Positions 18,060 through 26,216 of a stretch of 33,040 bases of DNA are shown here, one piece after another; the first letter of the stretch is position 1; each line of letters begins with the position of its first letter. The DNA lies in NCBI GenBank assembly GCA_016845065.1, contig JAERTG010000026.1:1-33040 (forward strand), read 5' to 3'. The notes beneath the pieces were generated by a model. The model worked only from the letters and a program-made list of their open reading frames with translations, searched no databases and was not told where the DNA came from. This DNA comes from Fidelibacterota bacterium. Its GTDB lineage: Bacteria; Fidelibacterota; UBA8477; JABMPR01. The position numbers and the translations under genes are program-made.

Positions 18060-19466
18060 ATGGATAACACCATTACTTTGCCATCCTGGGTATTTATTAT
18101 CCTGGTCCTTTTTGCCGGTATCATGGTTTTGGATCGCTTGCTTATGCCAAGTTTGCGCTGGTATCTACGTCGACGGGTAAAAAAGGTCATGGATGAAGTC
18201 AGTTCCAGGCTGGATATCGCCATCCGACCCTTCCAACTCACTCGCAGACAAGGACTCATAGATCAGCTTGTCTTTGATGATCAGGTTATTGATGCCGTGA
18301 AAAGTTATGCTGTTGAGAATGACATGCCCAAGACGGTGGCCCAGGAGAAAGCCAAGCGTTATGCCCACGAGATTGTCCCCGCTTTCAATGCCTACATATA
18401 TTTCCGTTTTGGATATTGGCTGGCCCGCAATATCGCCCGTCTCATTTATCGGGTTCGGGTGGGTTTTTACGATTCAGAGGAACTAAAAAATATACCTGAA
18501 GATGCTTCTGTCGTCTTTGTCATGAACCACCGCAGTAATATGGATTATGTGCTGGTTTCATTTCTAGTGGCGGAGAAGACCGCGCTTTCCTACGCCATTG
18601 GGGAGTGGGCTCGAATCTGGCCATTGCAAACCTTGCTCAAAGCCATGGGTGGCTTCTTTGTTAGAAGAAACTCCAAGAACCCTCTCTATAGAAAAGTACT
18701 GGAACGTTACGTACATCTCTCTACTCGAGCCGGTGTGTGTCAGGCTGTTTTCCCTGAGGGAGGCCTCACAAAATCCGGTGCACTGTTAGAACCAAAATTA
18801 GGCTTCATGGATTATATGCTCAGAGAGTATCATCCTGAATTTGACAAGGATGTAGTCTTTGTACCTGTCGGTATCAATTATGACCGTGTTGTGGAAGATC
18901 GCTCGCTTATCCGTCGACTGGATCCCAACGCCAAACGCCGTAATCAATGGTATATAATCAAAACCACGCTGGGCTTTGCCACCAAAATGCTCCTGCTCTC
19001 GAGAAAGGTACGCTGGCGTCGTTTTGGATACGCCAGTGTCAACTTTGGTCGTCCAGTTTCCGTCAAGCAATACTGTGAGACCAATCAGGTCAAGTTTGAT
19101 GAAGTGGATTCACAACATCGCTTTGAGCAGGTAAAAAAATTAGCGGATACCATCATGGGTCATATTGCTGATGTGATTCCAATTTTACCCATTTCCCTGC
19201 TTTCAGAAATTTTATTGGAAAACAAGAATGTCTGGAAAAGCGAGTTGGATCTCAAAGCACAAGCCCTAAATAAAATTGAAGCCCTGAGAATAAAGGGTGC
19301 GCCCATAGATATTTCTTCAGCTGCCAGTGAAGGTGTCTTAAACAATGCATTGAATATGCTGATTGGTAGACGACTGGTGGATGTTCAAGAAAAACTCATT
19401 CGTCCCAAGGTAGAAGCGCTGGTGCTGCTGGAGTATTACGCCAACTCTATCAAACAGTGGCAGTAA
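18060..19466 (+). CDS. PlsB-like glycerol-3-phosphate / lysophosphatidate acyltransferase
   Basis: A 468-residue membrane-bound acyltransferase. One N-terminal membrane segment spans residues about 8-28 (WVFIILVLFAGIMVLDRLLM). The acyltransferase blocks are all present: block I N156-H157-R-S-N-M-D162 (HxxxxD), block II GGFFVRRNSKNPLYR, block III F231-P-E-G-G235, and block IV FVPVGINYDRV. Wording such as HRSNMDY and the FFVRR block points to PlsB-type glycerol-3-phosphate acyltransferases rather than short PlsC enzymes, which are about 240 residues. The reaction is acylation of glycerol 3-phosphate (or a related acceptor) in phospholipid synthesis. GTGGAGA precedes the start by about 5 nt. It lies 39 nt after the isomerase-like gene and may share its transcript. 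A palindromic repeat follows the gene. Confidence 0.86.
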   Translation: MDNTITLPSWVFIILVLFAGIMVLDRLLMPSLRWYLRRRVKKVMDEVSSRLDIAIRPFQLTRRQGLIDQLVFDDQVIDAVKSYAVENDMPKTVAQEKAKRYAHEIVPAFNAYIYFRFGYWLARNIARLIYRVRVGFYDSEELKNIPEDASVVFVMNHRSNMDYVLVSFLVAEKTALSYAIGEWARIWPLQTLLKAMGGFFVRRNSKNPLYRKVLERYVHLSTRAGVCQAVFPEGGLTKSGALLEPKLGFMDYMLREYHPEFDKDVVFVPVGINYDRVVEDRSLIRRLDPNAKRRNQWYIIKTTLGFATKMLLLSRKVRWRRFGYASVNFGRPVSVKQYCETNQVKFDEVDSQHRFEQVKKLADTIMGHIADVIPILPISLLSEILLENKNVWKSELDLKAQALNKIEALRIKGAPIDISSAASEGVLNNALNMLIGRRLVDVQEKLIRPKVEALVLLEYYANSIKQWQ

Positions 19467-19487
19467 AGGATCATATTTTTCACTCTA

Positions 19488-19510
19488 GCACCCGAACTTA
19501 AGTCGGGTGC
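19488..19510. repeat. GCACCCGA-type palindromic repeat, copy 1
   Basis: GCACCCG at 19488-19494 and CGGGTGC at 19504-19510 flank the self-complementary core ACTTAAGT. It is the most regular copy of a small palindrome family with other copies at 23493, 27268 and 29060. It lies 21 nt after the PlsB-like stop and could act as a terminator for that transcript or be a mobile palindrome. Confidence 0.75.
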
Positions 19511-19569
19511 CAAGATAATCTCAACATCAAACCTACCCTTGTCGTGATGTTAATCTATCTTGATATTGG

Positions 19570-20949
19570 ATGCCCATGAGAGATCCGATGTTCATCAGCG
19601 CACTGGACCTATTCAAAATTGGAATCGGTCCTTCCAGCTCACATACTGTGGGCCCCATGCTGGCAGCTCGAACCTTTCTGCAAAGCATTCCAGTAGATAT
19701 AAACACAGCAAATTCAAGGATGCGCTGTACCCTGAAAGGCTCTCTGGCCTATACAGGTAAGGGGCACGCCACAGATAGAGCCATCCTGTTAGGTCTTCAC
19801 AGTTATTCGCCCAATGACCTTACGGGTCTCGATGTCGACGCTCTGGTAAATGAACTAGCCTCAAAAACCTATCTTAGTTCTCTGACATCCTGTGGTTTTA
19901 ATAGTGAAGAGGACATCATTTTTGACCGACAGGAAACCCTGCCCCAACACCCCAACGGGATGGTCTTTGAGCTTCTGGATGAATCGAGTAAAACTCTGCA
20001 CAGAGAAACCTATTTCTCCATTGGTGGTGGTTTTATCAGGACATTAGCAGATATCGATGAACTCGTAGCCCCGCTGCAGATGGAGTCCGCCCTGGTCTGT
20101 CCATTTTCTTTTGGTTCTGGTCATAACATGCTAAAAATGAGTAGCGACAGCGGTAAATCAATCGCTTCTATGAAGCGCACAAACGAACGTGAGTATTTAT
20201 CAAAAAGCGACCTGAATCAGGGGCTGAACAATATTTGGGAGGCCATGCGAACCTGTGTTGAGAATGGTTTGAAAACAGAAGGCGCCCTGCCAGGCAGTCT
20301 CAATCTTTCCCGCCGGGCCAAAAAGCTTCATGATCAACTCCTGGCCAATCCAGACGAAGCCAATGTCACTGATTGGTTGTGCGCCTATGCCATGGCAGTC
20401 AGCGAAGAAAATGCGGCAGGACATATGGTGGTGACAGCTCCCACCAATGGAGCTGCAGGTGTTATCCCTGCTATTTTGTATTATCTCGTCGTCCATCAGG
20501 GCGGTACTCAGGAACAGATTAGAGAATTCTTATTGGTCGCCAGTGCCATTGGAGGAATCATCAAAATGAGGTCCTCCATCTCAGGCGCTGAAGTGGGTTG
20601 CCAGGGTGAAGTTGGCTCAGCCTCATCCATGGCGGCGGCAGGGCTGTGTGCTGTTCGCGGTGGCACCACGACCCAGACAGAAAATGCAGCTGAAATAGCC
20701 CTGGAACATCACCTGGGGATGACTTGTGACCCTGTCCAGGGATTGGTGCAGGTACCCTGTGTGGAGCGCAATGGATTTGGTGCAATTAAGGCTTATACGG
20801 CTGCCTCACTGGCCATACGGGGATCTGGACAACATTTTATGTCCCTGGATAACTGTCTTGCAGCTATGAAACAGACCGGCCTGGAAATGTCAGAGAAGTT
20901 TAAGGAAACCTCTCTGGGAGGTCTGGCTGTGAGCAATACGGAGTGTTAG
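19570..20949 (+). CDS. sdaA: L-serine dehydratase, iron-sulfur type, single chain
   Basis: A 459-residue enzyme matching the single-chain bacterial L-serine dehydratases (about 455 residues), which convert L-serine to pyruvate and ammonia with a 4Fe-4S cluster. The N-terminal beta domain begins [23 protein letters not shown]. The alpha domain carries the cluster cysteines C344 (GCQGEVGS), C386 (TCDPVQG) and C397 (VPCVERN), with spacing of 42 and 11 residues, nearly the same as in E. coli (41 and 11). [15 protein letters not shown] and [12 protein letters not shown] are further landmarks. No clear Shine-Dalgarno is seen; ATG at 19576 or 19588 are alternative starts. The gene ends 9 nt before the thioredoxin-fold selenoprotein candidate, so the two may be co-transcribed. 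Confidence 0.95.
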   Translation: MPMRDPMFISALDLFKIGIGPSSSHTVGPMLAARTFLQSIPVDINTANSRMRCTLKGSLAYTGKGHATDRAILLGLHSYSPNDLTGLDVDALVNELASKTYLSSLTSCGFNSEEDIIFDRQETLPQHPNGMVFELLDESSKTLHRETYFSIGGGFIRTLADIDELVAPLQMESALVCPFSFGSGHNMLKMSSDSGKSIASMKRTNEREYLSKSDLNQGLNNIWEAMRTCVENGLKTEGALPGSLNLSRRAKKLHDQLLANPDEANVTDWLCAYAMAVSEENAAGHMVVTAPTNGAAGVIPAILYYLVVHQGGTQEQIREFLLVASAIGGIIKMRSSISGAEVGCQGEVGSASSMAAAGLCAVRGGTTTQTENAAEIALEHHLGMTCDPVQGLVQVPCVERNGFGAIKAYTAASLAIRGSGQHFMSLDNCLAAMKQTGLEMSEKFKETSLGGLAVSNTEC

Positions 20950-20958
20950 TCGGAGTAA

Positions 20959-21276
20959 ATGGTGAAGCCACCTGTTAAGGTTCACGTACTACATTCAGAG
21001 GCTTGCCTCCGTACACCGCCAACCATAGAAAGAGTCAAAAAAATGGCTCAAAATATGGGTGTTTCTATCGAATTAACTGAAGTGGAAGTAAATACTTTTG
21101 ATGAAATCATGGAGTATGAGTTTATCGGGAGTCCTACAGTCAGAATTAATGGTAAGGATATTGATGCATCATCCCGCAGAACCTCAGTGGGTGGTTTTAT
21201 CTGAAGAAGCTATGGGGCATCGGGTATGCCTTCGGAACAGATGATAATTGATGCTTTAAAGGAGACACAGAAATGA
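20959..21276 (+). CDS. Thioredoxin-fold small protein, probable selenoprotein (in-frame TGA at 21202)
   Basis: The conventional reading stops at TGA 21202-21204 (81 residues). Reading through gives 105 residues, with Sec at position 82, and ends at TGA 21274-21276. The extension RSYGASGMPSEQMIIDALKE continues the known fold: relatives with the GSPTVRINGKDI motif end in a CRxY...SGxPxxxxIxxAL pattern, and the TGA falls where they carry Cys. A hairpin follows the TGA: GGCAT 21216-21220 pairs with ATGCC 21226-21230 around a CGGGT loop, 19 nt from the TGA, as expected of a bacterial SECIS. The extended frame overlaps the next ATG as ATGA, whereas the short version would leave a 68-nt gap. Cys16 (LHSEACLRTPP) could partner the Sec. 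A thiol-redox role is inferred. GTA-independent alternatives are a plain nonsense mutation or termination. Confidence 0.8.
21202..21232 (+). promoter_or_regulatory. Putative bacterial SECIS element after in-frame TGA
   Basis: The TGA at 21202 is followed by a hairpin with a perfect 5-bp apical stem (21216-21220 with 21226-21230), extendable by two G-T pairs (21214-21215 with 21231-21232). The 5-nt apical loop CGGGT has G at its second position. Loop distance from the TGA (19 nt) and G-rich loop match the general bacterial SECIS layout known from formate dehydrogenase genes. The stem is short, so this is a candidate. Confidence 0.6.
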
Positions 21277-21752
21277 TTAAACAGATTATGCTTCTGCTAT
21301 TGGTTCTCACATGTACAGTCAATGCCAACGCCCAAACCATTCCACTTAACTCCTTAAAACAAGTTGATCTGGTTAATGTGGATGCAGAAGTTCTTAAATA
21401 TAAAGGTCAGACCGGATTGCAGGTCAAGGCTGCCAAGGGGGCGGAGAAGCTTGAAACCCTGGTAATTATACCTGATGTCAACTTTAAAAATGGCGTGATT
21501 GAAGTGGAGGTCTCCGGTCAACCAGCTCCGGGTGCCTTTGCCCAGGCCAGGGGATTTGTTGGAGTCGCCTTTCGCGTTAAGGAGGCAGAACCATATGAAT
21601 ATGAAGCTTTTTATCTCCGGCCAACCAATGCCCGTGAACACAACCAGGTTCAGCGTAATCATTCCCTGCAATATGTCTCGCACCCAGACTATCCCTGGTA
21701 TCGTCTGAGAAAGGAAACTCCGGAAAAAAATATGAGTCCTATGCAGATATGA
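21273..21752 (+). CDS. Secreted LamG/DUF1080-like protein, N-terminal part (frame broken at A7)
   Basis: 159 residues are read in this frame. A signal peptide (MIKQIMLLLLVLTCTVNANA) leads into a concanavalin/LamG-like beta-sandwich of the DUF1080 style: FKNGVIEVEVSG, RGFVGVAFRVKEAEPYEYEAFYLRPTNA, HPDYPWYRLRKETPEK. After PEK the frame reads into unrelated residues and stops at 21752. The expected continuation KYESYADMIPGEWIK is encoded in the -1 frame starting at the seven-A run 21724-21730, and the rest of the domain continues to 21946. The two parts together would make 224 residues. Family members bind or hydrolyse sugars; no function can be assigned here. AAAGGAG lies 11 nt before ATG 21273, which overlaps the upstream selenoprotein frame as ATGA. 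Confidence 0.8.
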   Translation: MIKQIMLLLLVLTCTVNANAQTIPLNSLKQVDLVNVDAEVLKYKGQTGLQVKAAKGAEKLETLVIIPDVNFKNGVIEVEVSGQPAPGAFAQARGFVGVAFRVKEAEPYEYEAFYLRPTNAREHNQVQRNHSLQYVSHPDYPWYRLRKETPEKNMSPMQI

Positions 21753-21946
21753 TCCCGGGTGAATGGATCAAACTCAAAATTGAGGTTTCAGGTTCCACGG
21801 CAAAATTCTATGTAGCTGGCGCAACCCAGCCCAACCTCATCGTGAATGATGTAAAAGGAGGAGCGTCTGAAGGTGGAATCGCCTTGTGGATGCACGCCTC
21901 AACCCTGGCACATTATCGAAATCTGGTTATTACTCCATCACCATAA
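21749..21946 (+). CDS. C-terminal part of the same LamG/DUF1080-like protein (-1 frame)
   Basis: 65 residues from the ATG at 21749, in the -1 frame relative to the N-terminal part: MIPGEWIKLKIEVSG, AKFYVAGATQPNLIVND, SEGGIALWMHASTLAHYRNLVIT. This is the final third of the same beta-sandwich and is not a sensible independent gene. In-frame codons reach back to the A7 run (KYESYAD). The ATG overlaps the upstream stop as ATGA, so coupled initiation is formally possible, but ribosomal or transcriptional slippage at A7, or a base-count error in the homopolymer, explains it better. It ends 10 nt before the EEP-family lipoprotein gene. Confidence 0.7.
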   Translation: MIPGEWIKLKIEVSGSTAKFYVAGATQPNLIVNDVKGGASEGGIALWMHASTLAHYRNLVITPSP

Positions 21947-21956
21947 TGAATAGATC

Positions 21957-22823
21957 ATGAAGAAGAGCCAAATCATATTGAGTGTTTTGTTAGGGCTGAT
22001 GCTGTTCGGCTGTTCGACGTCAGAGCCGCCGACACCTGATCTCAACGTTATGACCTTCAACATTCGCCTTAATCTGCCGTCAGATGGTGATAATGCCTGG
22101 CCCAATCGCAAAGAAATGGCCGCCAGCATGATTAGGTATAATGCCCCCCATTTATTTGGTGTTCAGGAAGCCTTCCAGGGTCAGGTGAATGATCTGGTCC
22201 GACGACTCCCAGACTACAACTGGCTTGGTGTGGGTCGCGATGATGGAAAAGAGGCCGGTGAGTATATGGCTATTTTCTATCTAAAGGAACGGCTTGAGTT
22301 GCTGCGAGAAGATACCTTCTGGCTCAATGAACACCCCGAGTCACCAGGCCTGGGATGGGATGCAGCTTATAATCGAGTGGTGACATGGGCTCAGTTTAAA
22401 GACCTCGAAACAGATCAAAAATTCTTTCATTTTAACACCCATTTTGATAATCGTGGTGAAGTGGCTCGACAGGAAAGCGCTAAACTCCTTCTGAATAGAA
22501 TACAGAATATTGCTGGACGTTCTCCTGTGATTCTAACAGGCGATTTCAATACATTTCCAGAGTCTGAACCCTATAGAATTCTCACTGCCTCAGGTTTACT
22601 GACCGACGCCAAAACGATTACACAAGCACCTCATCATGGTCCCAGTCGGACCTTTAATGGTTTTGATCTTGCCAGTCTGAAAACTTCGGAACCACCCATC
22701 GACTACATTTTTGTGAGCCAGCAGGTCAAGGTCATTAAACATGCGACACTCTCAGATACCATGGATGGTTTTTTCCCATCTGATCATATGCCCGTCATTG
22801 CCACCATCTTCTTGAACCCCTAG
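21957..22823 (+). CDS. Endonuclease/exonuclease/phosphatase-family lipoprotein
   Basis: A 288-residue envelope lipoprotein: signal MKKSQIILSVLLGLMLFGC with lipid Cys19. The EEP (DNase I-like) domain fills the rest, with all landmarks: MTFNIRLN (metal/phosphate Asn), GVQEAF (catalytic Glu), FHFNTHFDNRG (His), ILTGDFNTFPES (Asp and Asn), DYIFVSQ and SDHMPV (catalytic Asp-His). Family members cleave phosphodiesters or phosphomonoesters in nucleic acids, inositol phosphates or sphingomyelin. The exported form with DGDNAWPNRK is common in Bacteroidota and relatives and is often found with carbohydrate-binding DUF1080-type proteins, as here. The substrate is unknown. It follows the frameshifted LamG-like gene by 10 nt and probably belongs to the same operon. 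Confidence 0.9.
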   Translation: MKKSQIILSVLLGLMLFGCSTSEPPTPDLNVMTFNIRLNLPSDGDNAWPNRKEMAASMIRYNAPHLFGVQEAFQGQVNDLVRRLPDYNWLGVGRDDGKEAGEYMAIFYLKERLELLREDTFWLNEHPESPGLGWDAAYNRVVTWAQFKDLETDQKFFHFNTHFDNRGEVARQESAKLLLNRIQNIAGRSPVILTGDFNTFPESEPYRILTASGLLTDAKTITQAPHHGPSRTFNGFDLASLKTSEPPIDYIFVSQQVKVIKHATLSDTMDGFFPSDHMPVIATIFLNP

Positions 22824-22832
22824 GATCTCAAA

Positions 22833-23486
22833 TTGGAACCACGTAAACACAGAAAAATCGCAGTTCTCATTCCACTTATCCTGATGATAATTTCATCAAG
22901 TGCTGCCCAAACCTCCAATTTCAATCCCATGCTCAGTGTAAAGGAAAAACAGGCCATCGAAGCTGGTGAGATCATCATGCGGGAGGTGGAGACAAAGCAA
23001 GATAGGGGACAGACCATCGAGACCATTGGTTTCATGCGCGCTCCTGGAGATAGCCTGGTAAAATTGCTGACGGATTATGCAGATTATCCCCGGTTTATGG
23101 CCGCAGTGGATGTCATTGAAATAGTTGACCGATCCGGTGATGAAACTACGCTGAATTATATCCTGAGACCCATGTTGGGATTGACCAAAAAATATCGCAT
23201 CAGAATTGCACCTCATATGCTGGCGGAGCAGGTTTGGAAAATTGAATGGTCAAAGGTTGAATGGCCAGGACTGTCAGAGCTGGAAACCATTGGGGACACA
23301 CAGGGCTACTGGCTAATTATTGAACAGAGCCCCAGTAGATGTCTCATTCAATATTATGTTTACACAGATCCCGGTCTTGTTCCTTTTGGTCTCGGGGGAA
23401 TTGTGGATGCTATTGGTCGTGACAGTATTGAGGAGGTCTTCATGGAGACCCGAACTGAGGCTCTCAAAATGATGGGTAGCCAATGA
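22833..23486 (+). CDS. Secreted SRPBCC/START-like protein
   Basis: 217 residues from a TTG codon at 22833, preceded by AGGATCTC; the TTG is chosen because it gives a full signal peptide (RKIAVLIPLILMIISSSAAQ). The mature protein follows the START/polyketide cyclase-like (SRPBCC) pattern: GFMRAPGDSLVKLLTDYADYPRFMAAVDVIEIVDR, then LNYILRPMLGLTKKYRIRIA, EQVWKIEWSKVEWPGL, YWLIIEQSPSRCLIQYYVYTDPGLVPFGLGGIVD and a final helix. This fold makes a hydrophobic ligand pocket; lipids or small hydrophobic molecules are likely ligands. The gene begins 9 nt after the EEP lipoprotein and is likely co-transcribed. A palindromic repeat follows its stop. Confidence 0.75.
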   Translation: MEPRKHRKIAVLIPLILMIISSSAAQTSNFNPMLSVKEKQAIEAGEIIMREVETKQDRGQTIETIGFMRAPGDSLVKLLTDYADYPRFMAAVDVIEIVDRSGDETTLNYILRPMLGLTKKYRIRIAPHMLAEQVWKIEWSKVEWPGLSELETIGDTQGYWLIIEQSPSRCLIQYYVYTDPGLVPFGLGGIVDAIGRDSIEEVFMETRTEALKMMGSQ

Positions 23487-23492
23487 TACCTA

Positions 23493-23514
23493 GCACCTGA
23501 CTTCAGTCGGGTGC
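23493..23514. repeat. GCACC-type palindromic repeat, copy 2
   Basis: GCACCTGA pairs with TCGGGTGC (one T-G pair) around the core CTTCAG. It lies 6 nt after the SRPBCC gene stop and 30 nt before the next gene. It belongs to the same family as the copies at 19488, 27268 and 29060. Confidence 0.7.
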
Positions 23515-23543
23515 CAGTACAAATTGTTTAGCGAGGTACCAAC

Positions 23544-24218
23544 ATGGACATGGAATCACCCCTGGCAATTGGTCTGATGATTACAGCAGCCATTGTTGTG
23601 GTTGCTGTCATTGTTGCGCTGGTAAAGCACTTCGAGAAGAAACGCACAGAAGCTCTACGTGCTGCAGCCAGAGAAATGAAATTGGAGTTTTCCCGTCTTC
23701 CAGATGCTGAACTATTACCCTCTCTGCGGACCTTTCCCCTTTTCTCCCAGGGTCATTCCCAAAAGGCCTTTAATGTCATGAAAGGTCTGGCGGATGAGAT
23801 CGAAATCACCATCTTTGATTATCGTTACACCACTGGTGGTGGGAAAAACCAGCATACCCATAATCAGACTGTGGTGTTGCTAAAATCCACTGTCCTGGAT
23901 GTTCCACCCTTCAGCCTGAAACCTCAGAACGTTTTCCACAACATCGGTAAGGCATTTGGGTATCAGGATATCGATTTTGATAGTCACCCCCTTTTCTCGG
24001 AGAAGTATCTCTTGCGTTCAAGCGATGAGTTGATGGTTCGTGAATTCTTTTCATATGATATCCTGGAATATTTTGAAAAAAGAAATGGTCTCAGCACGGA
24101 GGCTGGAGGAAACCGATTGATCTTCTATCAGGCATCTAAAAAGGTCAAACCAGAAGACCTGCCCGCCTTCCTCAAGGATGGTTTCCATGTTTACACCCTC
24201 TTTAAAAGAAATGTATAA
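23544..24218 (+). CDS. Membrane-anchored protein of unknown function
   Basis: A 224-residue protein with one N-terminal membrane segment (residues about 7-28, AIGLMITAAIVVVAVIVALV), a short basic linker and a soluble domain. Noted motifs are FDYRYTTGGGKNQHTHNQTVVLL, FSLKPQNVFHNIGKAFGYQDIDFDSHPLFSEKYLLRS and RLIFYQASKKVKPEDLPAFLKDG. I recognise this pattern from uncharacterised bacterial membrane proteins but not a function. The domain probably faces the cytoplasm, because the positive residues follow the membrane segment (KHFEKKR). GCGAGG lies about 9 nt before ATG 23544. It appears to be transcribed alone, between a palindromic repeat and a repeat-rich spacer. Confidence 0.8.
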   Translation: MDMESPLAIGLMITAAIVVVAVIVALVKHFEKKRTEALRAAAREMKLEFSRLPDAELLPSLRTFPLFSQGHSQKAFNVMKGLADEIEITIFDYRYTTGGGKNQHTHNQTVVLLKSTVLDVPPFSLKPQNVFHNIGKAFGYQDIDFDSHPLFSEKYLLRSSDELMVREFFSYDILEYFEKRNGLSTEAGGNRLIFYQASKKVKPEDLPAFLKDGFHVYTLFKRNV

Positions 24219-24596
24219 AATGGTACGAACTCCAAAAGAATGTCTTTGCGAGCGATTAGAAAGCGCGAAGCAATCTCCGGATTGATGATTCAGGATAAGT
24301 ATGAGATCGCCGCGTCGGTTTCAAACCACCTCGCGATGACAAATAAAAGAATGCCAATCAAGCCCCCCGACATTTTGTCATTGCATTTGACCAACCATGG
24401 AGTCGTCACGCTGAGGTCTCCGAAGCCTACCAATATTTCCCAGTGGAGCCTTGGACATTTCGAGGGCCTCAATGTCCCAACTCCTAATTCCTAATTCGAC
24501 GGAGCTCTGGTCTTCGTTCCTCCACGGCTTGATTGGAGGGGGTGCACAATTAATTCCTACTTGTTTGTAGATAAGAAAATCCAATATTAGCTGGAT
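24219..24596. repeat. Repeat-bearing intergenic spacer (TTTGCGAG-type inverted repeat)
   Basis: 378 bp without a credible gene. TGTCTTTGCGAG at about 24241 is roughly mirrored by CTCGCGATGACAAA near 24331, and between them lie GAAGCAATCTCC and GAGATCGCCGCG, also mutually complementary in part. This is the widespread 'GTCATTGCGAG...CTCGCAATGAC' type of intergenic repeat. Further right, GTCACGCTGAGGTCTCCGAAG (about 24408) resembles the 'CTGAGGCTCTCGAAGG' repeats at 27180, 28625 and 28990, and GGACATT/AATGTCC near 24452-24477 forms another small hairpin. A short open frame running through this stretch has no independent support. Confidence 0.6.
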
Positions 24597-25148
24597 ATGG
24601 GTCTCTTCGAATACATCATGGTGCTTACATCAATCCTGATTGGTCTGGGTGTTGCGGAGTTATTGAACGGAGTGGTACGAATACTCAGGTCAGACTTTAA
24701 AGAGGGAATTTATATTCCCCAACTTTTCTGGGCGAGTTATCTGTTTTTGTTTCTCATTGTGATCTGGTGGAGCCGTTGGGATCTCCATGAGAATTTTGTC
24801 TGGAGCTTTGGTCAACTACTTCTATCCCTGGCAGGTCCCATCTTACTCTTTGTCCTGTCAGGTCTGGTTTTCGCTCACAATCAACCAGCTAGAGACTATT
24901 ATTTTAAGCACCAGAAAACCTTGTTCACCTTAATGCCCTTCGCCGCCTTAATTGGAATGCTTCATGAAGTTATTATTGAGGGCACACCCGTGTTTTCCAG
25001 CACAACGATTATGGCTTCTTCATTGGTTGTACTGTCTGTCATTCCCCGTTTCAGCCAACGAGATTGGGTGCATCTCTCTTGTGCCATCCTGGTTAATGTG
25101 ATTTTCTTTGGCTGGGTTCTTGGAGTTAGCTACCTCATCAGCGCCTAG
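24597..25148 (+). CDS. Multi-pass membrane protein of unknown function
   Basis: A 183-residue integral membrane protein with about five or six hydrophobic segments (roughly residues 4-28, 42-60, 68-90, 107-127, 135-148 and 160-181). The N-terminus GLFEYIMVLTSILIGLGVAELLNGVVRILRS recurs in uncharacterised membrane proteins of many bacteria. There is no enzyme motif and no obvious partner nearby. No Shine-Dalgarno is seen before ATG 24597. It follows the repeat-bearing spacer. Confidence 0.8.
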   Translation: MGLFEYIMVLTSILIGLGVAELLNGVVRILRSDFKEGIYIPQLFWASYLFLFLIVIWWSRWDLHENFVWSFGQLLLSLAGPILLFVLSGLVFAHNQPARDYYFKHQKTLFTLMPFAALIGMLHEVIIEGTPVFSSTTIMASSLVVLSVIPRFSQRDWVHLSCAILVNVIFFGWVLGVSYLISA

Positions 25149-25337
25149 CTGAAGTTTCAGTTCTTAACCTCCCACCCAAATCCAGGTTTAAAAACTACGC
25201 TTTTAAAATCAGAAGATATGTCTAGATTAAGGTTCGTCGGTCAACAGTTGGGGAAATGAATAATTAATCAAAATTAAAAGACACTCGGAAATTGTATAAA
25301 GGTTATGCATGCCGAAAATCCATAGAAGGGGAAAATA

Positions 25338-25826
25338 ATGAAAAAAGGTTTATTGCTTGGTGTATTCGTTTTATCAGTACTACTGATTTCTAGTTGTGCT
25401 TATTTAGTTGGTGGCGGTGACAAACAGGATGTCATGGTTAATTCCAGTCCTGAAGGTGCCAGCGTTGTAATCACCAATACAGGTGGCGTGGAAATGTTCT
25501 CAGGAACCACCCCCGCATCTGTAACACTGAAAAGGAAATATAAATATAATGTGACTGTCAATCTTGATGGTTACAAAGAGAACACTGTGATGATTGACCA
25601 GACCTTGAATATGATGGTTCTGGGTAACATCATCTGTGGTGGTATTCCAGGTGGTGTTGTTGATGCCTTAACTGGAGCCATGTGGACTCTGGAACCAGAA
25701 CAAATTGTTGTGACTCTTGAGTTGGCAGCCCTGGAAGGCGGCACTGAAGAACTCTATGCCGTTGTTTCCTACTTGGGTACAGACGACCAGGTTCAGAGCG
25801 TTCCAATCCTGCTCGAAAAGGAATAG
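25338..25826 (+). CDS. PEGA-domain lipoprotein
   Basis: A 162-residue lipoprotein: signal MKKGLLLGVFVLSVLLISSC with lipid Cys20. The PEGA beta-sandwich follows at residues about 32-75 (VMVNSSPEGASVVITNTGG, GTTPASVTLKRKYKYNVTVNLDGYKENTV). A hydrophobic Gly-rich segment GNIICGGIPGGVVDALTGAMW, typical of small PEGA lipoproteins, may contact the membrane, and the tail is acidic. PEGA modules occur in envelope proteins and are thought to bind other surface components. AGAAGGGGAA precedes ATG 25338. The next gene starts 3 nt after the stop, so it heads an operon with the YidD-like and TPR genes. Confidence 0.85.
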   Translation: MKKGLLLGVFVLSVLLISSCAYLVGGGDKQDVMVNSSPEGASVVITNTGGVEMFSGTTPASVTLKRKYKYNVTVNLDGYKENTVMIDQTLNMMVLGNIICGGIPGGVVDALTGAMWTLEPEQIVVTLELAALEGGTEELYAVVSYLGTDDQVQSVPILLEKE

Positions 25827-25829
25827 TAT

Positions 25830-26216
25830 TTGATCCAGACTCAATTTGTGGCCAGTAGGTTTTTTCTTCTACTGGCCATTTTTATTTTCACCACGACCAC
25901 ATTGTATTCGCGTGAGCAGGACTCTGCTATTGTGAAACAGAGCTCGTTTCTGGTTGATGCAAACCAGGTCTACCAGACCAAAATCGGCACCAAAACCATT
26001 CATCGATGTCCCTTTGAAACATCATGCAGCAAGTTTTTGGAGATCTCAGTTGAAGAGCATGGGGCTGTCAAGGGTTTTGCATTGTTCCTGGATCGATATT
26101 TTTATAGAGAAAACATCATGATTCAGCAGAACTATGAAGCGGTTGTAAGAAACAACAAGGTAGTATACAGAGATGATATCCCGGATAGTCTCATTACTTA
26201 TCTGTATCGTTATTAG
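25830..26216 (+). CDS. YidD-like protein with signal peptide
   Basis: 128 residues from a TTG at 25830, 3 nt after the PEGA gene stop; GTG at 25848 is an alternative that keeps the signal peptide (RFFLLLAIFIFTTTTLYSRE). The middle matches the YidD family: C-P-F-E-T-S-C-S-K-F, then SVEEHGAVKGFALFLDRYF, corresponding to the CxFxPTCSxY...HG..KG....R signature. Classical YidD is 70-85 residues, amphipathic and cytoplasmic-membrane bound, and helps YidC/Sec insert membrane proteins. Here the N-terminal signal, a C-terminal extension (YEAVVRNNKVVYRDDIPDSL) and loss of the last Cys-x-Pro argue for an exported relative with another role. It overlaps the next gene by 44 nt. Confidence 0.7.
   Translation: MIQTQFVASRFFLLLAIFIFTTTTLYSREQDSAIVKQSSFLVDANQVYQTKIGTKTIHRCPFETSCSKFLEISVEEHGAVKGFALFLDRYFYRENIMIQQNYEAVVRNNKVVYRDDIPDSLITYLYRY

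Noticed and set aside
24240..24494. 84-codon open frame in the spacer after 24218
   Set aside because: It is built from the TTTGCGAG-type repeat and CTGAGG-type repeats.
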